Of a stretch of DNA of 64,000 bases, positions 13,758 to 25,970 are shown one piece after another; position 1 is the stretch's first letter; every line of letters begins with the position of its first letter. Both the position numbers and the translations under genes were made by a program. The stretch is from Apis mellifera (lineage: Eukaryota; Arthropoda; Insecta; Hymenoptera; Apidae), in contig NC_037644.1 of assembly GCF_003254395.2 (NCBI RefSeq), forward strand, positions 2,039,001 to 2,103,000, given 5' to 3'. The notes beneath the pieces were generated by a model. It did no database searches and was not told the DNA's origin. It worked only from the letters and a program-made list of their open reading frames with translations.

Positions 13758-14520
13758 AATCACTCGCTCACGTGACGATATTAATTTAAATACATCGACG
13801 ATAAAGGAAGCTCACTCGATAAGAAGAAGAAGCTCGTTTATCCGAAGGAAGAATAGCAACACGGAAACTCGTGATAAAGAATAATGTTTACAGCGAGTTA
13901 GTTACAGGAAGTTGGTGTGTAACTTAACGCTCGAAGGGATTCCGCCGTTTAGAACGGTGTTCCAAATAGTTGGAACAGCTGCACACGCTTCCACGAGTGG
14001 CCGTATATCAAGTTCTTAACAATAGGAGGACAGGAATTCTCCGGGAGGGGGATGGATAATGGGCTCGGTCGAGCGCGAATTTCCACCATTTTTCAAGGTT
14101 GCCATTTGCTAAACTGTGACCGATGCCAATTAGTCCTCTTACCCATCCTCATCGGACTCAATGGATGGGGGTGGCCCGTTAAGTTTGGCCAACGCGGTTT
14201 TCGAGTTTGATTTGCTTTTCCAGTATTGTACCAAGGATCCGTATTCACGCGAAGGGAAGTATTCCTCAATGCGTTTCTCGTTTCAGGGAATTTGTGCGCG
14301 TAGTTTTGAAATTTGCCGTTAATTGTGCCATAGAAATAATATCGAAATTAGTTAGTTTCTATTTATATTTGTAAGTTCAAGATTGTGAAGGAAATTCGTT
14401 GTACAGTTTGATTAGATATTATTCGAATTATAGGGTGTTTCTTGTACGAGTTATTATTTATGAAACGTATCGATCATATTTAATGATACTAGAGATTGAG
14501 TATCTGGAGAGTGTCTCATG
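13758..14520. other. GC-richer noncoding island between two repeat arrays
   Basis: About 13760-14300 is markedly less AT-rich than its surroundings, with CpG-containing words and a purine-rich block near 14040-14070. No reading frame has splice framing or a recognised motif. Islands like this in bee intergenic and intronic DNA often mark regulatory or conserved noncoding sequence, which is an inference here. Confidence 0.35.
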
Positions 14521-15690
14521 TAAAATTTCGAAGCAAAGATTACTTTGGTATCAAGATAATTTCTTGTAAATGTAAATTGTAATATGTTAAGTTGAGAAAA
14601 AATAGAAAGAATTATTGAAATTATTGAAATTTCGAAGCAAAGATTACTTTGGTATCAAGTTAATTTCTTGTAAATGTAATATGTAAAGTTGAGGAAAAAT
14701 AGAAAGAAAAGAAGAATTATTGAAATTATTCAAATTTCGAAGCAAGGACTATTTTCAATTTCTTGTAAATATAAATTGTAACATGTAAAGTTGAGGAAAA
14801 ATAGAAAGAGAAGAAGAATTATTGAAATTATTGAAATTTCGAAGCAAAAACTACTTTCAAGTTAAATTCTTGTAAATATAAATTGTAATATGTAAAGTTG
14901 AGGAAAAATAGAAAGAAGAAGAATAGAAGAATAGAAGAAGAAGAATTATTGAAATTATTGAAATTTCGAAGCAAAGACTACTTTCAAGTTAATTTCTTGT
15001 AAATATAAATTGTAACATGTAAAATTGAGGAAAAAGAAGAAGAATTATTAAAATTTCGAAGCAAAGACTACTTTGGTAGTAAAGTTACTTTTAAATATAA
15101 ATTGTAATATGTAAAGTTGAGGAAAAATAAAAAGAGAAGAAGAATTATTGAAATTATTGAAATTTCGAAGCAAAGACTACTTTCAAGTTAATTTCTTGTA
15201 AATATAAATTGCAATATGTAAAGTTGAGGAAAAATAGAAAGAAGAAGAATAGAAGAATAGAAGAATAGAAAAATAGAAGAAGAAGAATTATTGAAATTAT
15301 TGAAATTGCGAAACAAATTTTTTGTAAATATAAATTGTAATATGTAAAGTTGAGGAAAAATAGAAAGAGAAGAAGAATTATTGAAATTTCGAAGCAAAGA
15401 TTACTTTGGTATCAAGTTAATTTCTTGTAAATGTAATATGTAAAGAAGAAAAATAGAAAGAGAAGAAGAATTATTGAAATTTCGAAGCAAAGACTATTTT
15501 CAAGTTAATTTCTTGTAAATGTAATATGTAATATGTAAAGTTGGGGAAAAATAGAAAAAGAAGAAGAATTATTAAAATTATTGAAATTTTGAAGCAAAGA
15601 CTACTTTGGTATTAAAGTAAATTTCTAGTAAATATAAATTGTAATATGTAAAGTTGAGGAAAAATAGAAAGAGAAGAAGAATTATTAAAA
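14520..15690. repeat. Tandem repeat array, about 11 degenerate units of 80-150 bp
   Basis: The repeated core is AATTTCGAAGCAAAG followed by an ACTTTCAAGTTAATTTCTTG-like phrase, then AATATGTAAAGTTGAGG and an A/G-rich AAGAAGAATTATTGAAATT tail. Cores lie near 14524, 14628, 14735, 14836, 14963, 15053, 15157, 15304, 15384, 15477 and 15585. Unit length varies mainly through expansion of the AGAAGAAT segment. No coding function is visible. Confidence 0.92.
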
Positions 15691-15699
15691 TAGACAATT

Positions 15700-18600
15700 A
15701 ATATTTAGATAAAGAGTATATTGATTTACACATTGATCAATATATAAATTTTACGCTTAACATCCGATCCTTCTTCTCCAAATTTCGTGTCAATAAAAAT
15801 TTTTTAACTCTTTATTACATATAAATTATGGAACAAGCTTAGACGGTATCAAGATCAATATCTTTAATATTGGATACAAAATAAAAGTTTAAATGGTACT
15901 TGACTATACCGGTTAGCGGCCGTTTGTCAAGCGTAAATGTGGTTTCTCTAGAATCAATTTTCCAATCAGCGTTCTCAGACGTTAAGATTTATGCGTCTCC
16001 ATAAAACGCGCTTCCCATAGGGGCCGCTTGCGTCAGTGTCTGTTGCGATGTAGAAACTCGATGCTAACGGCCTCGTGTTGAGAATTTACGAGAGTGACAT
16101 GTCGCGAAACGACGTGTTGCCTATCTCTACACTTCTAGGGAATTTTCTTCTTTTTTTTTACAGATCTAATGATAATTTTTATTCGCGTAAAAATCCATGG
16201 AAAAGTTCGATTTCATCGGTTTCGAAATGATATATTAATCTATCGATTTCAAACGATTTCTTTTTTTAATTAATATTCATTCAAAATTTTCATTATTTAA
16301 TTTTGTTGCATTCGTTCATATTTATTGTTTATTATTTGTTTATTATTTTAATTGCTCGCATTATTTTACGTTGGTCAACTCGTTCATCAAGGTTATCAAT
16401 GACGTAACGTTACCAAAATGTATCTGATCAAGGATTAGTTGATATTCTCGGATGTCGACATGAAAGACGCGCTTTCCTTTGCGAAGATATCCACGTATGA
16501 TAACGTTACAATTACACAGATTGTTATTGATTATATTCGTATATTCATATTGCATATGGATATCATTCATGAAAATCCAGTTTTATAAATTATTTTTCAA
16601 TAGAATATTGTTTAAAAATTAAATTTCGTACAAAATTCTCATTTTCTTTCTCTTCAGATCTAAAAAATATTATTGAAATGCCATTCACAATTAATAAATA
16701 TCAGTTTATAATGATTCATTTTACTCGTGAAAACAAAATGATTATTTGAATCCAAATTTTAGTCACGCAGAATAATATTCTTTCCTTCCAGAAGTAATTA
16801 TGCAAAGTAGTTTCTTCTTTAAAAAAAAAAAAAAATAAATAAAGAGATTTCAACTTGAATTTTTAGTCACGTAAAAGATTTTCTTTTAAAACAAGATTGT
16901 TTAAGCCAACTTTTAATCACAACATACAATTTCTCTTTTTCAAAAGAATAATATTATTCTAACTCTGTAAATCTGCCTTTCAAAAAAATGGCATACAAAC
17001 GATTTCTCTTCTTTTTAAAATAAAAAAAAAAAAAAAAAACTGAGTACTAAAAGCCATTCTTTAATAAAATAATTTCCTCTTTTCTAAAGAAGGAAAATTC
17101 ATTGTTAATCCAGATTTTAATTATACAAATAATTTTTCCTTTTAAAGCAAGATTTATTTAAAATTTACTTTTTAAATTTTAAAATTTTTCCTTCTCAAAA
17201 GAGAGTTGTTATAAAATTTTAGTTAGTATCAAAGATCGTTAAATTTAAATTCAATTTGTGAAACGATGACACGGATGAAAAGTCTTATCTCTAAAAAACT
17301 AGTCTCCATTTTCATAGCTATAATGCTATCATTCCTTATATTGTGCAATAGTTTTATCGCGCCAGAACGTGCGAAAGTTGGCACAATTAGCGTATCTTTC
17401 GTTGTTGGTTCACGTTGGTTATATTCGTGGAAAAATGAATATCAAGGAAACGTAGCATTGGAAGAATTATGCAAATACTTTTCCACGTACGAGCGAAGAT
17501 CGATCCGTGACCATGCTTACGAATGTTGAAATTTCCATATGTTAGTGGGCGTTTTAACATACAAAAAAAAAAAAAAAAAGAAAGAAATATCACATCGTTG
17601 AAGTGTTTTCGAAAAACATCGTTTCATTTGAACAATTTTATACGTATAAACAAAGCTCTATTGGATTCGATTCGGTCAAACAAAATCAGAGATTCCTTAT
17701 ATATTTATTTAGAAAAACGTTTTATAGGATTCGAAAAATTTATGGAAATCTCGATTTATAGAATATTATATGAAAAATACACTTTAGAATCTATTTACTT
17801 TTATCTTCGAATAATTTAAACATAGTTTTCGATTCTCTTCATTAAATCATTAATCAAATAATTAAATCAAAAATTTCATAATAATAATAATAAATTAATT
17901 ATATTAAATAAATTATATTGTAGTTTTTGAATTAATTATAATTAATAGAGAATTCTGAAACAAATAAATGAAAGTTTTATTCGGAAATTAATTTTAATAA
18001 ATATTTATAATAAGATTTTCAAACATACAATCTCTTTTCATAATAATAAACATATCACTTCTCATTTATTCAAGATACTAACAATCGAAATAATAAAATA
18101 ACAACAAAATTTCCTGATTCCTCAAATAGTCTCTAGATATTAAAAAGATCATAAGGTAAAATTTAACCCCCGATTAAACTGATCTAACCATGCTCTCCCA
18201 TCGAGATATCAAACTCTGAAGAACAATTTAGCCTCCCCTCTCCCTCACGAACTTCAAGTTTTCTCGATCGCGACGTCGCATCACCACCCACGGCCACGGA
18301 TGGTTAATTAAACGGTGACATTTTCCAGGCGACTCGGCCTTCGATGGCAAAGCCATTCTTTTCAATCTGAATAGCGACGCGCTTACGCGAACCCACGCGT
18401 GCAACGATATCATCGCGGCTGCCCGCCCGCCGCCTTGTTTGCCTCGTTTATCTGCGCGCGTCAAATGGGAAGAGGTCAGCCTCGAACGTCATTACATTAA
18501 CACCGATACTAATTATCTGTTCTGGTATCATTACGAATTATCGTTATCACGCGGATTACTCATTATGGCGAGAAGAGGCTTGTGGAAATAGGAATCGTAT

Positions 18601-20580
18601 AATTTTCTGTTGTGAAAATTTTGCGATTGTCCAACCATGTCCGGTCTTTTTTCCCTTCCTCTTCCTCTTCTCGAGAAGAAGCTTTTTTTTTACAAGATTT
18701 CTCATATGTGAAATATTTATACGTGTGTGTGTGTGAAAAGATAAGTTGAAGATAGAGATATAATTGGGGATGGGGAAAAAAAAACTTTCGAAAGATTTCG
18801 AGTAAAAAATTTGATTCTGTGAACTCTAGAAATTCAGATAAAGAGTAAAGAATTCGTGAATAGAAGTGACTTGATAGACATATTGATACGAATTCATTTT
18901 TACATAATAATCTTTTGTTTTGATTTTCAACTCGTTTTTAATTCGATTTAAATTTAAATTAAAATCACAATTTCTCTTTTTGTTGTAAATAAAACGATAA
19001 ATAATAATTTTAATTACGATAATTTTGAAGCACGGTTTATAATTCGAAATACAAGATCAAATTACAGAGGAAGAATCTCGATGAATGTCATCACACTTTC
19101 TCATATTTTTTTGCCAGGTACATCGATCATTTTTAACGACTTCCACTCGACACGCGTTGTCGCCTCCCCGTTTCGAGGTTCTTAAGATTCCATTACCCCA
19201 AAAAGAATTAGGAGATCAACGATTAACAATTGCTTTAATCTTTACATCAAAAATTTTCCTAATTTAATTTCTCATTTCGATGTATAATAAAATCGAATAA
19301 AAATTAAAATATTCAAAAGTAATTTTATCACGCGAATGCAAAGAATCCGGATACTTAAATATTGACACAACGAGCATAAAGCAGCTACCAATATTTATTC
19401 GCTCGACTAAGTCAATTTATTTTCTTTTTTAATCGAAGAATAAATTTCATTAAGCAATTTCTCTTTTTCCCCTTGATCGCGATTCAAAATCAGAAAACTT
19501 TAATTTTTCTAATATAAGTTTGCGGAGAATTCTCGGGTCGATCGTATTTCGCCGTGGGTTTGCGCCAGATTCGCGAATCCCTCCCCCTCGTCGTCGCACT
19601 CACCTCGAATTTCCTGAAGGTCTCGTAAACTATCGAGGAATCGATCCAATTTCAAAAAGGCCGCCGCGAGACGTTCCTATTTCGAGGCCTCTCCCCTTTC
19701 AATCCCCGTTCCATTCATCTCCTTAACGGACGCTGGAAATAGAGGAAGATTTAGAGCAGAAACGTTAATTGTCAGATCGTTTTCCACGAGTGACGCGTGG
19801 AGGAACTCGTCACGGTTAATTGGCGTCAATAATTATTTAGAGAATAATTTTTGAAATGAACACGTTTCAATTTATGTAAACATTATTTATATAGATATAA
19901 TATAGTTTTCTTCGTCGAATCTGCGAAATTTTCGTCGTATAACGATATGCAAAGTATCATTAATCAAATTCTGTATTTCTATAGATCCATAATCTGTTAG
20001 TTACAAATTGGGAAAAGAAAGGTTATCACCGACGAGAGAATCGTGTGCTCGAAATGCGTGGGCCATTTAAAATATAATACCCTACGCGATTATAAAATTT
20101 GCAAATATTATTATTTTTAAATAAAATTATTCCAACACAGAATGTTGATATATTCGTGTTTCGAAAACTAAAACACGTATTTGTATTAATTAATGTACAA
20201 AAAAATTGAATCTTGTTAATTTTGGTCCACGTTTTTTTAAAATTTATCTTTTTATCTCTGCGTTTTATATTTGACATTTACAGGGAAGGATCGTTAATTT
20301 CGGCAAATTTAAATTATAATTAACAACGACGAAGTTTAAATACTATCTGATCACCGCGTTATAAACCCACCTCGTTAACCCCTCGAGCACGGATCTTCCA
20401 TTATCTCGTCATTAATCGGGGGGAGGGGAGGGGGAGAAAACGTATCAACTCCCACGAATCCTCAAGTGGGCGTTTGGTAAGCATATTACTATTGCAACCC
20501 CACATAATTCCGAATTTGTCTATTCGTCAGTTTGTTGGCTGGGAAATTAACGCCCCTGTTTAATGAAACGGCGTATTAAC
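15700..20580. other. Noncoding stretch with three GC-richer islands
   Basis: Islands lie at about 15900-16140, 18230-18600 and 19520-19830, separated by AT-rich DNA with long A and T runs. An open frame with a hydrophobic N-terminus lies at 17266-17529 (listed separately). Frames through the islands (for example 18228-18464 minus and 19520-19726 plus) are Arg/Pro-rich with no known motif and are not called as genes. Confidence 0.45.
17266..17529 (+). CDS. Possible small secreted protein, 87 aa (unconfirmed)
   Basis: This single open frame starts at ATG 17266 (a second in-frame ATG is at 17275) in a good insect context (A at -3). After two Lys-containing N-terminal turns comes a hydrophobic stretch (about residues 13-28, rich in Ile, Leu, Phe and Met) that resembles a signal peptide or anchor. 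A mixed, charged tail of about 55 residues with three further cysteines (one within the hydrophobic stretch, two in the tail) follows. I recognise no family. The frame lies in AT-rich DNA and its tail is less AT-biased than the flanks. Chance origin remains likely; no promoter or poly(A) signal clearly frames it. Confidence 0.2.
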   Translation: MTRMKSLISKKLVSIFIAIMLSFLILCNSFIAPERAKVGTISVSFVVGSRWLYSWKNEYQGNVALEELCKYFSTYERRSIRDHAYEC

Positions 20581-20584
20581 CAAC

Positions 20585-21668
20585 GGGAAAAAAAGAAAGA
20601 TCATATTTTTTTGCCTTTCTTTTTTAATTCTCGTGAACGAGACGATCAATCCTTACTGCAAATCTCATAAATCTTACTAATCAATTAATTAAGTAACAAA
20701 TGATCGAATTTATTTTATTTTATTTTATTTCGACTCTTGATTTATCATTTTATGTCTCCGTTTAATATCTAAATTTTAATAATTTCTTTAAATGAAATAA
20801 AGACCATATTTTTTTTTTTTAACTCTCGTGAACGAAACGATTAATCCTTACTGAAAATCTCATAAATCTTCCCATTATTAATTAATTAATTAGATAACAA
20901 ACAAATGATCGAATTTATTTTATTTTATTTTATTTCGGCTCTTGAATTATCATTTTATGTCTCCGTTTAATATCTAAATTTTAATAATTTCTTTAAAAGA
21001 AATAAAGACCATATTTTTTTTTTAACTCTCGTGAACGAAACGATCAATCCTTACTGCAAATCTTATAAATCTTCCCGTTACTAATTAATTATTTAGGTAA
21101 CAAACAAATTTATTTTATTTTATTTCGGCTCTTGAATTATCACTTTATAATTCTTAAACACTTTATATATAAAAGAAAGAAAGACCATATTTTTTTCTTA
21201 TTTTTGCCTTTTTTTTAAGTTTCGTGAATGACATGATTAATCCTTACTGCAAATTTCGTAAATTTTACTAATCAATTAATTAGGTAACAGACAAATGATG
21301 GAATTTATTTTATTTTATTTTATTTCGATTCTTGAATTATCATTTTATGTCTCCATTTAATATCTAAATTTTAATAATTTCTTTCAAAGAAATAAAGACC
21401 ATATTTTTTTTTTTAACTCTCGTGAACGAAACGATCAATCCTTACTGCAAATCTCGTAAATCTTATTAATCAATTAATTAGGTAACAAACAAATGATCGA
21501 ATTTATTTTATTTTATTTTATTTCGGCTCTTGAATTATCATTTTATGTCTCCGTTTAATATTTAAATTTTAATAATTTCTTTAAACAAACAAATGATCGA
21601 ATTTATTTTATTTTATTTCGGCTCTTGAATTATCATTTTATGTCTCGTTTAATATCTAAATTTTAATT
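20585..21668. repeat. Tandem repeat array, about 5.5 copies of a 180-210 bp unit
   Basis: Each unit contains an AAAGACCATATTTTTT start, ACTCTCGTGAACGAAACGAT, ATCCTTACTGCAAATCT, a (TTTTA)n run, a TCGGCTCTTGAATTATCA phrase and ATGTCTCCGTTTAATATCTA. Units begin near 20590, 20800, 21001, 21180 and 21393, with a partial copy from about 21585. The pentanucleotide TTTTA tract differs in copy number between units. Confidence 0.92.
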
Positions 21669-21669
21669 G

Positions 21670-24600
21670 CTAGTAACTAATAAATAAATAAATAAACAAA
21701 TCTCGTCGTATTTTTGTATTTCTCTTAGCTTCTAGGATATAAACTTCCTTGTACACTTATACGTCATTCCTGATACACATACACGAGATTAAACCGTTTA
21801 AAGAATTAAGAAAAAAAACGTGTCAAGAAAATCGTGTTTATAGTAAAAAAAAAAAAAAAAAAAAGAATATATATATATACATATATGCTTCGTCGAGTTT
21901 ATATTTACGTAAAACGAACACGTAATGGAAAGAAGGTGTGTGAATCGCGACTCGTTATGTCTGATTTATGAATTCTATTCATGCGCGAGTAACGTTCGCC
22001 GATAAAAAGGGGGAAAAATTTAATTATTAGTCTCTCGTGCGAATGAAACGAAAAATAAAAAAATAAATGATCATTCCCTCGTCTGGGTTTACGATCATTC
22101 GTCGAAATGATGACATCTCGATTTTTCTGTTTATGGTAGTGATTTTTATCGTTTACCTTACCGGTCTTATATTGGGAAAAAAAACGAAACGAAACGACGT
22201 GTGCATTCCATTCGTTAGAATGGCGCACAGAGCGATACTTAAGTTGCAACCGGTCAAACCTTTTTTTGCCGTTCAATCGCGATCTCGTATGGCAATGATA
22301 GGTGTTGTTGGAATAAATTTTTCATCCGATCGAAGGAAAAACGTTTTTTTAAATTCGTTCATTATTGATTCAATCTTAGTATTCCTTCACTCGTTCCTTC
22401 GTTTATTCCTTCATTTTATATTCTATTTCTATTCTATTCCTATCTTTCTATAATTATTCGAGAATTACTCGAGGAAGAAACTTTATTATCATATTACATC
22501 GAATAAGTGAATATTGGAACAAGTTTGATATTAAAATGAACTTATTAAAGATAAAATTAAATTTTATCGTGAAAAATCCGATGACTTTTCACAAAATTCC
22601 GAATTTCCAACCTTAAATACCCTATAATGAAAGTTATGCGAAGCGAGGTCCCTAAGGCCTTCAAAAGCTTTCATCAAATATTACAGAAACGCCATCTGCT
22701 CAATATGTGGCAGTGTTCAATAGATGATGCCTAAAATGATTCTCGTTATGAAAGGAGTAACACGTTCCTTTCATTCATCTCGAATCCATCGTTCAGCCTT
22801 TCATTCATCCCCAAAATGAATCCTGTTTCTATGCTTTATAATGACACGAAACGATGAAGCATCTTGCACGAAATTATAACACCTATGAACCAAAAACCTG
22901 GATAATAAAACTAGATCGTGTAGATTCCTCGAATAACACATAATATTTGTACGTACAATTTCGGGATCGAAAACGTAAACGGATTGGGTTTTCAAATAAT
23001 CCTCTCCAATCTGTGTATCTAAACAACAAATTGGTAACCAGATGTTACGAGTAATACGGTTAATCCGATAAGTACGAATTATAAACACAAGATGGAAATT
23101 TTAAGATCCTAATTATGGAATTATTAGTCGCATCAGTTTCAGTTCGCAATAATCCACGGAATATATATAAATATAAAATTGCCTGTAACATATATTTGAA
23201 ATAAAACTTTTCTCGATAAAAAGATCGAGTTTTTGGGCGAAAGAAAGTCCACAAATTTTATCCATAATTGAACAAAATAATTTATATTTCAATATTATTG
23301 AATATTAACATCCTATATATAGAAATAGAACATGATTAAAATTAATAAAATTTTATGTGATAAAAAAATTAACAAAAATATTATAATTAACTTTCCAACC
23401 TCTAAATTCTTTTATATTTATCTTCTTGTAATTTATAATAATCTTTCTTAAGTTGTAATTCGATTAAATGGCGAATTACATTACTTCTACACTGAACCAA
23501 TATCAATATTAATCATTGCTTCCCTTCCTGTCGATTTTTATTCCTCCTCGAATCAAATAATTTCACAATTTCTCATACATTCAAAGACAACAATTACTGT
23601 CAAATAAATACAACGTAAAGATCTTTTCATCGTTTCATCGTGATCGATGATTCGTGGATGACAGATGTTATAAACGCAAGACATGCAGATGACGATACAG
23701 TCGTTGGATTGGTTGGGCCAAAATTGGCCCAATTGGTCGAAAACGTGTAGAGATAGATTGGCTGGCAACTGAGATTTCAATTGACCGTGGAAAAGTGGCC
23801 GAAAACTAATTGTCTCCGGGTTCAAAGCGGCGTCGTGCTCCAATTGGGGGAAAGGTATATGACGAAAGCTGATATACGATAGTATAACCGAATACGCCCT
23901 CTGTGAATGCAGATCGCGTCTTCGTATTCATTTCGCCCCAGTTCGAAATGAACAATTGATCCAACGTTATTTCCAAGTCAGATCGCTCTTTTATTCGTTC
24001 CCCGTTGAAAAATTCAGATTTTTTTCTTTTTTTTTTCCCAATCTGATTGCATCTTGAGAGTATACTTAATGTCTATCCATTCTTAGAATTACTTTATTTT
24101 ACTGATATGATGAAAATTAATAAATAATCGTCGCTTAAGGATCTTTTTGTTTTATTTCTTCGAGATCTATAATTGTTTAAAAATAATTTAAAAATCGTAT
24201 TTAAGTGTTGGAATTAATTACTAGGAGGAAGCTAGATCAAAATCTTTTAATTTTAATTATATGTTGAAAAGAATAAAATTTTGCAAAGTATTTTTCCAAA
24301 CAGGGAAAATATTGATCGAAAAAAAGATATCGAAGAGCGGTTCATTTACTATGTAGCCAGGATCCATGGATCGATCGAGGAGTTTCAATAATAATGCGAA
24401 AGTTTTAGCCACCAGAGAGCGCCAAGTTCATTAAATCTTCAACCTGCCCATATGTCTTAGAGGATCGTTTGCAATTGAGATTGAGTCGGTTAAAAACGAC
24501 GAAAATATGAAATTTAAATGACGACAGTCTAACTTCTTGGAGACGGCGAGGATGAAGAATATTTTCTTTGTCGAAATGATTTAATGTAGTCTTAAAGACA

Positions 24601-25096
24601 CGTGAGGGCGCCACGTGTTCTTTGATGAATAATTATTGCCGATTTTTCAACGTCTCCTATTTTTATATAGCTTGTAACATTTGTCTTTTTGTCAAAAAGA
24701 ATAATTTGTAATAATTTGTAATTTTATCGCATTAATTTTATTTAGATGAATAAGTGTAATAATAGTTACATAAGAACGTATTTTTATTTAGCTATTTTAC
24801 TTTACTTTCAAAATTTAAACTTGAATAGTCCTGCACAAAAGTCCACATACTAATTTTGAATATTTCATGTAATACTTAAGAAATAATTCCAACACTAATT
24901 CAAATTTGAATTCAATTTTTTGACGATTCTTTCAAATAGTGGCCATCAAAATTAAAAAAAAAAAACTCATTCATTTTTACTTTACTCTTTTAATCAAAGA
25001 GAAAAATTAAAGATACTTTTTTCTTTGTATATATTGTAATTTCTTGCAAATCAATTGCTACTTTAAAAGAAAAAAAAAGAAAAAAATGACGAAACG
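21670..25096. other. Noncoding stretch upstream of CaMKK coding exons
   Basis: No gene is recognised. Frames open on both strands at 21905-22453 are overlapping shadows with no motif. Two sequences at 24409-24423 and 24596-24612 resemble CTCF-type insulator sites (see findings). A related CAGATGGCGTTT word occurs as its complement near 22689-22700. Confidence 0.45.
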
Positions 25097-25131
25097 ATGA
25101 ATAGTCGTAGCGAGTTCATTTCGTGGAACTC
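25097..25131 (+). CDS. CaMKK: Proposed first coding exon of CaMKK (12 codons)
   Basis: The first certain CaMKK exon (25971) has an open frame upstream of its acceptor but no ATG, and it begins with the third base of a codon. A small exon is therefore required upstream. ATG 25097, with A at -3, opens a frame of 11 codons plus two bases ending at AACTC|GTGAGG (donor 25132). That phase matches exactly and would give MNSRSEFISWNS before the next exon. The intron would be 839 bp. The evidence is start context, donor and phase only, so another exon anywhere upstream could be the real one. Confidence 0.35.
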
Positions 25132-25970
25132 GTGAGGGTGTTGAGGGAGCTAAACGAGGACGTGGAGCACGAAATAGCGATTAAATGTCAAATGCAGATC
25201 AGATTGTTGTTGTGTTAGTGGACTTTCGGACGGAACACTCGAAAAAGTTGTCCGGCTTGTTTTCGAGGAAAATCCAATTCACCTCGTCTCCATCTCCCTT
25301 AACAATTCCATCACTAATCGATTCCGATGAAACGCCATTTCTTTCACTTCTTCGTTTCGTGAAATAAACAGGAGAGGGAGAGAGAAAGAGAGATCGAATC
25401 AACAAACATCTTTTAAACAAGTTTGGAGTCATTAACATATATAATAATAGAATTCAACATTTATATAAACGAAATTTTCTTAACTAATTAAACTATTTGG
25501 AACCATAATTAAGATCTTATTATCCGAAATTATTCCATTATTTTGTTCCATAGAATTGGAACAAGTTATATGTTTCAAATGACTAAAAAAAAAAAGATTG
25601 TAAATAGTTCAATCTGAATATAATTTTAATTTATCATTTTGACAGAAATAAAGCAATTTCTCAATATTTGCAAAAAGTATTAATATACAATTTCCAAATA
25701 CTGTTAGAATTAATTCGAATATATAATCTAAATGAATCCTAACAACAAATTCTAAAATTAACTAATCTCAACGATATTCAAATATTTACCAAGAAACGAA
25801 GATATTAAAGGTTTAATAAATACAAATAAAATAATGAAATTGCAAGTACAAGAACTAAAGTATTGAAAGAAAAGAAGAAAGGAAAGAATTGCATTGAGAG
25901 TAAATAGAAGAGAAAGAAATGAATTCCCACTCTATAAATTTCTAATTTCAATTTCTCCTTTATTTCGCAG

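Noticed and set aside
21905..22453. Overlapping frames of 123 (minus) and 128 (plus) residues
   Set aside because: Both strands are open over the same DNA, with no motif, splice framing or codon pattern favouring either; taken as chance.
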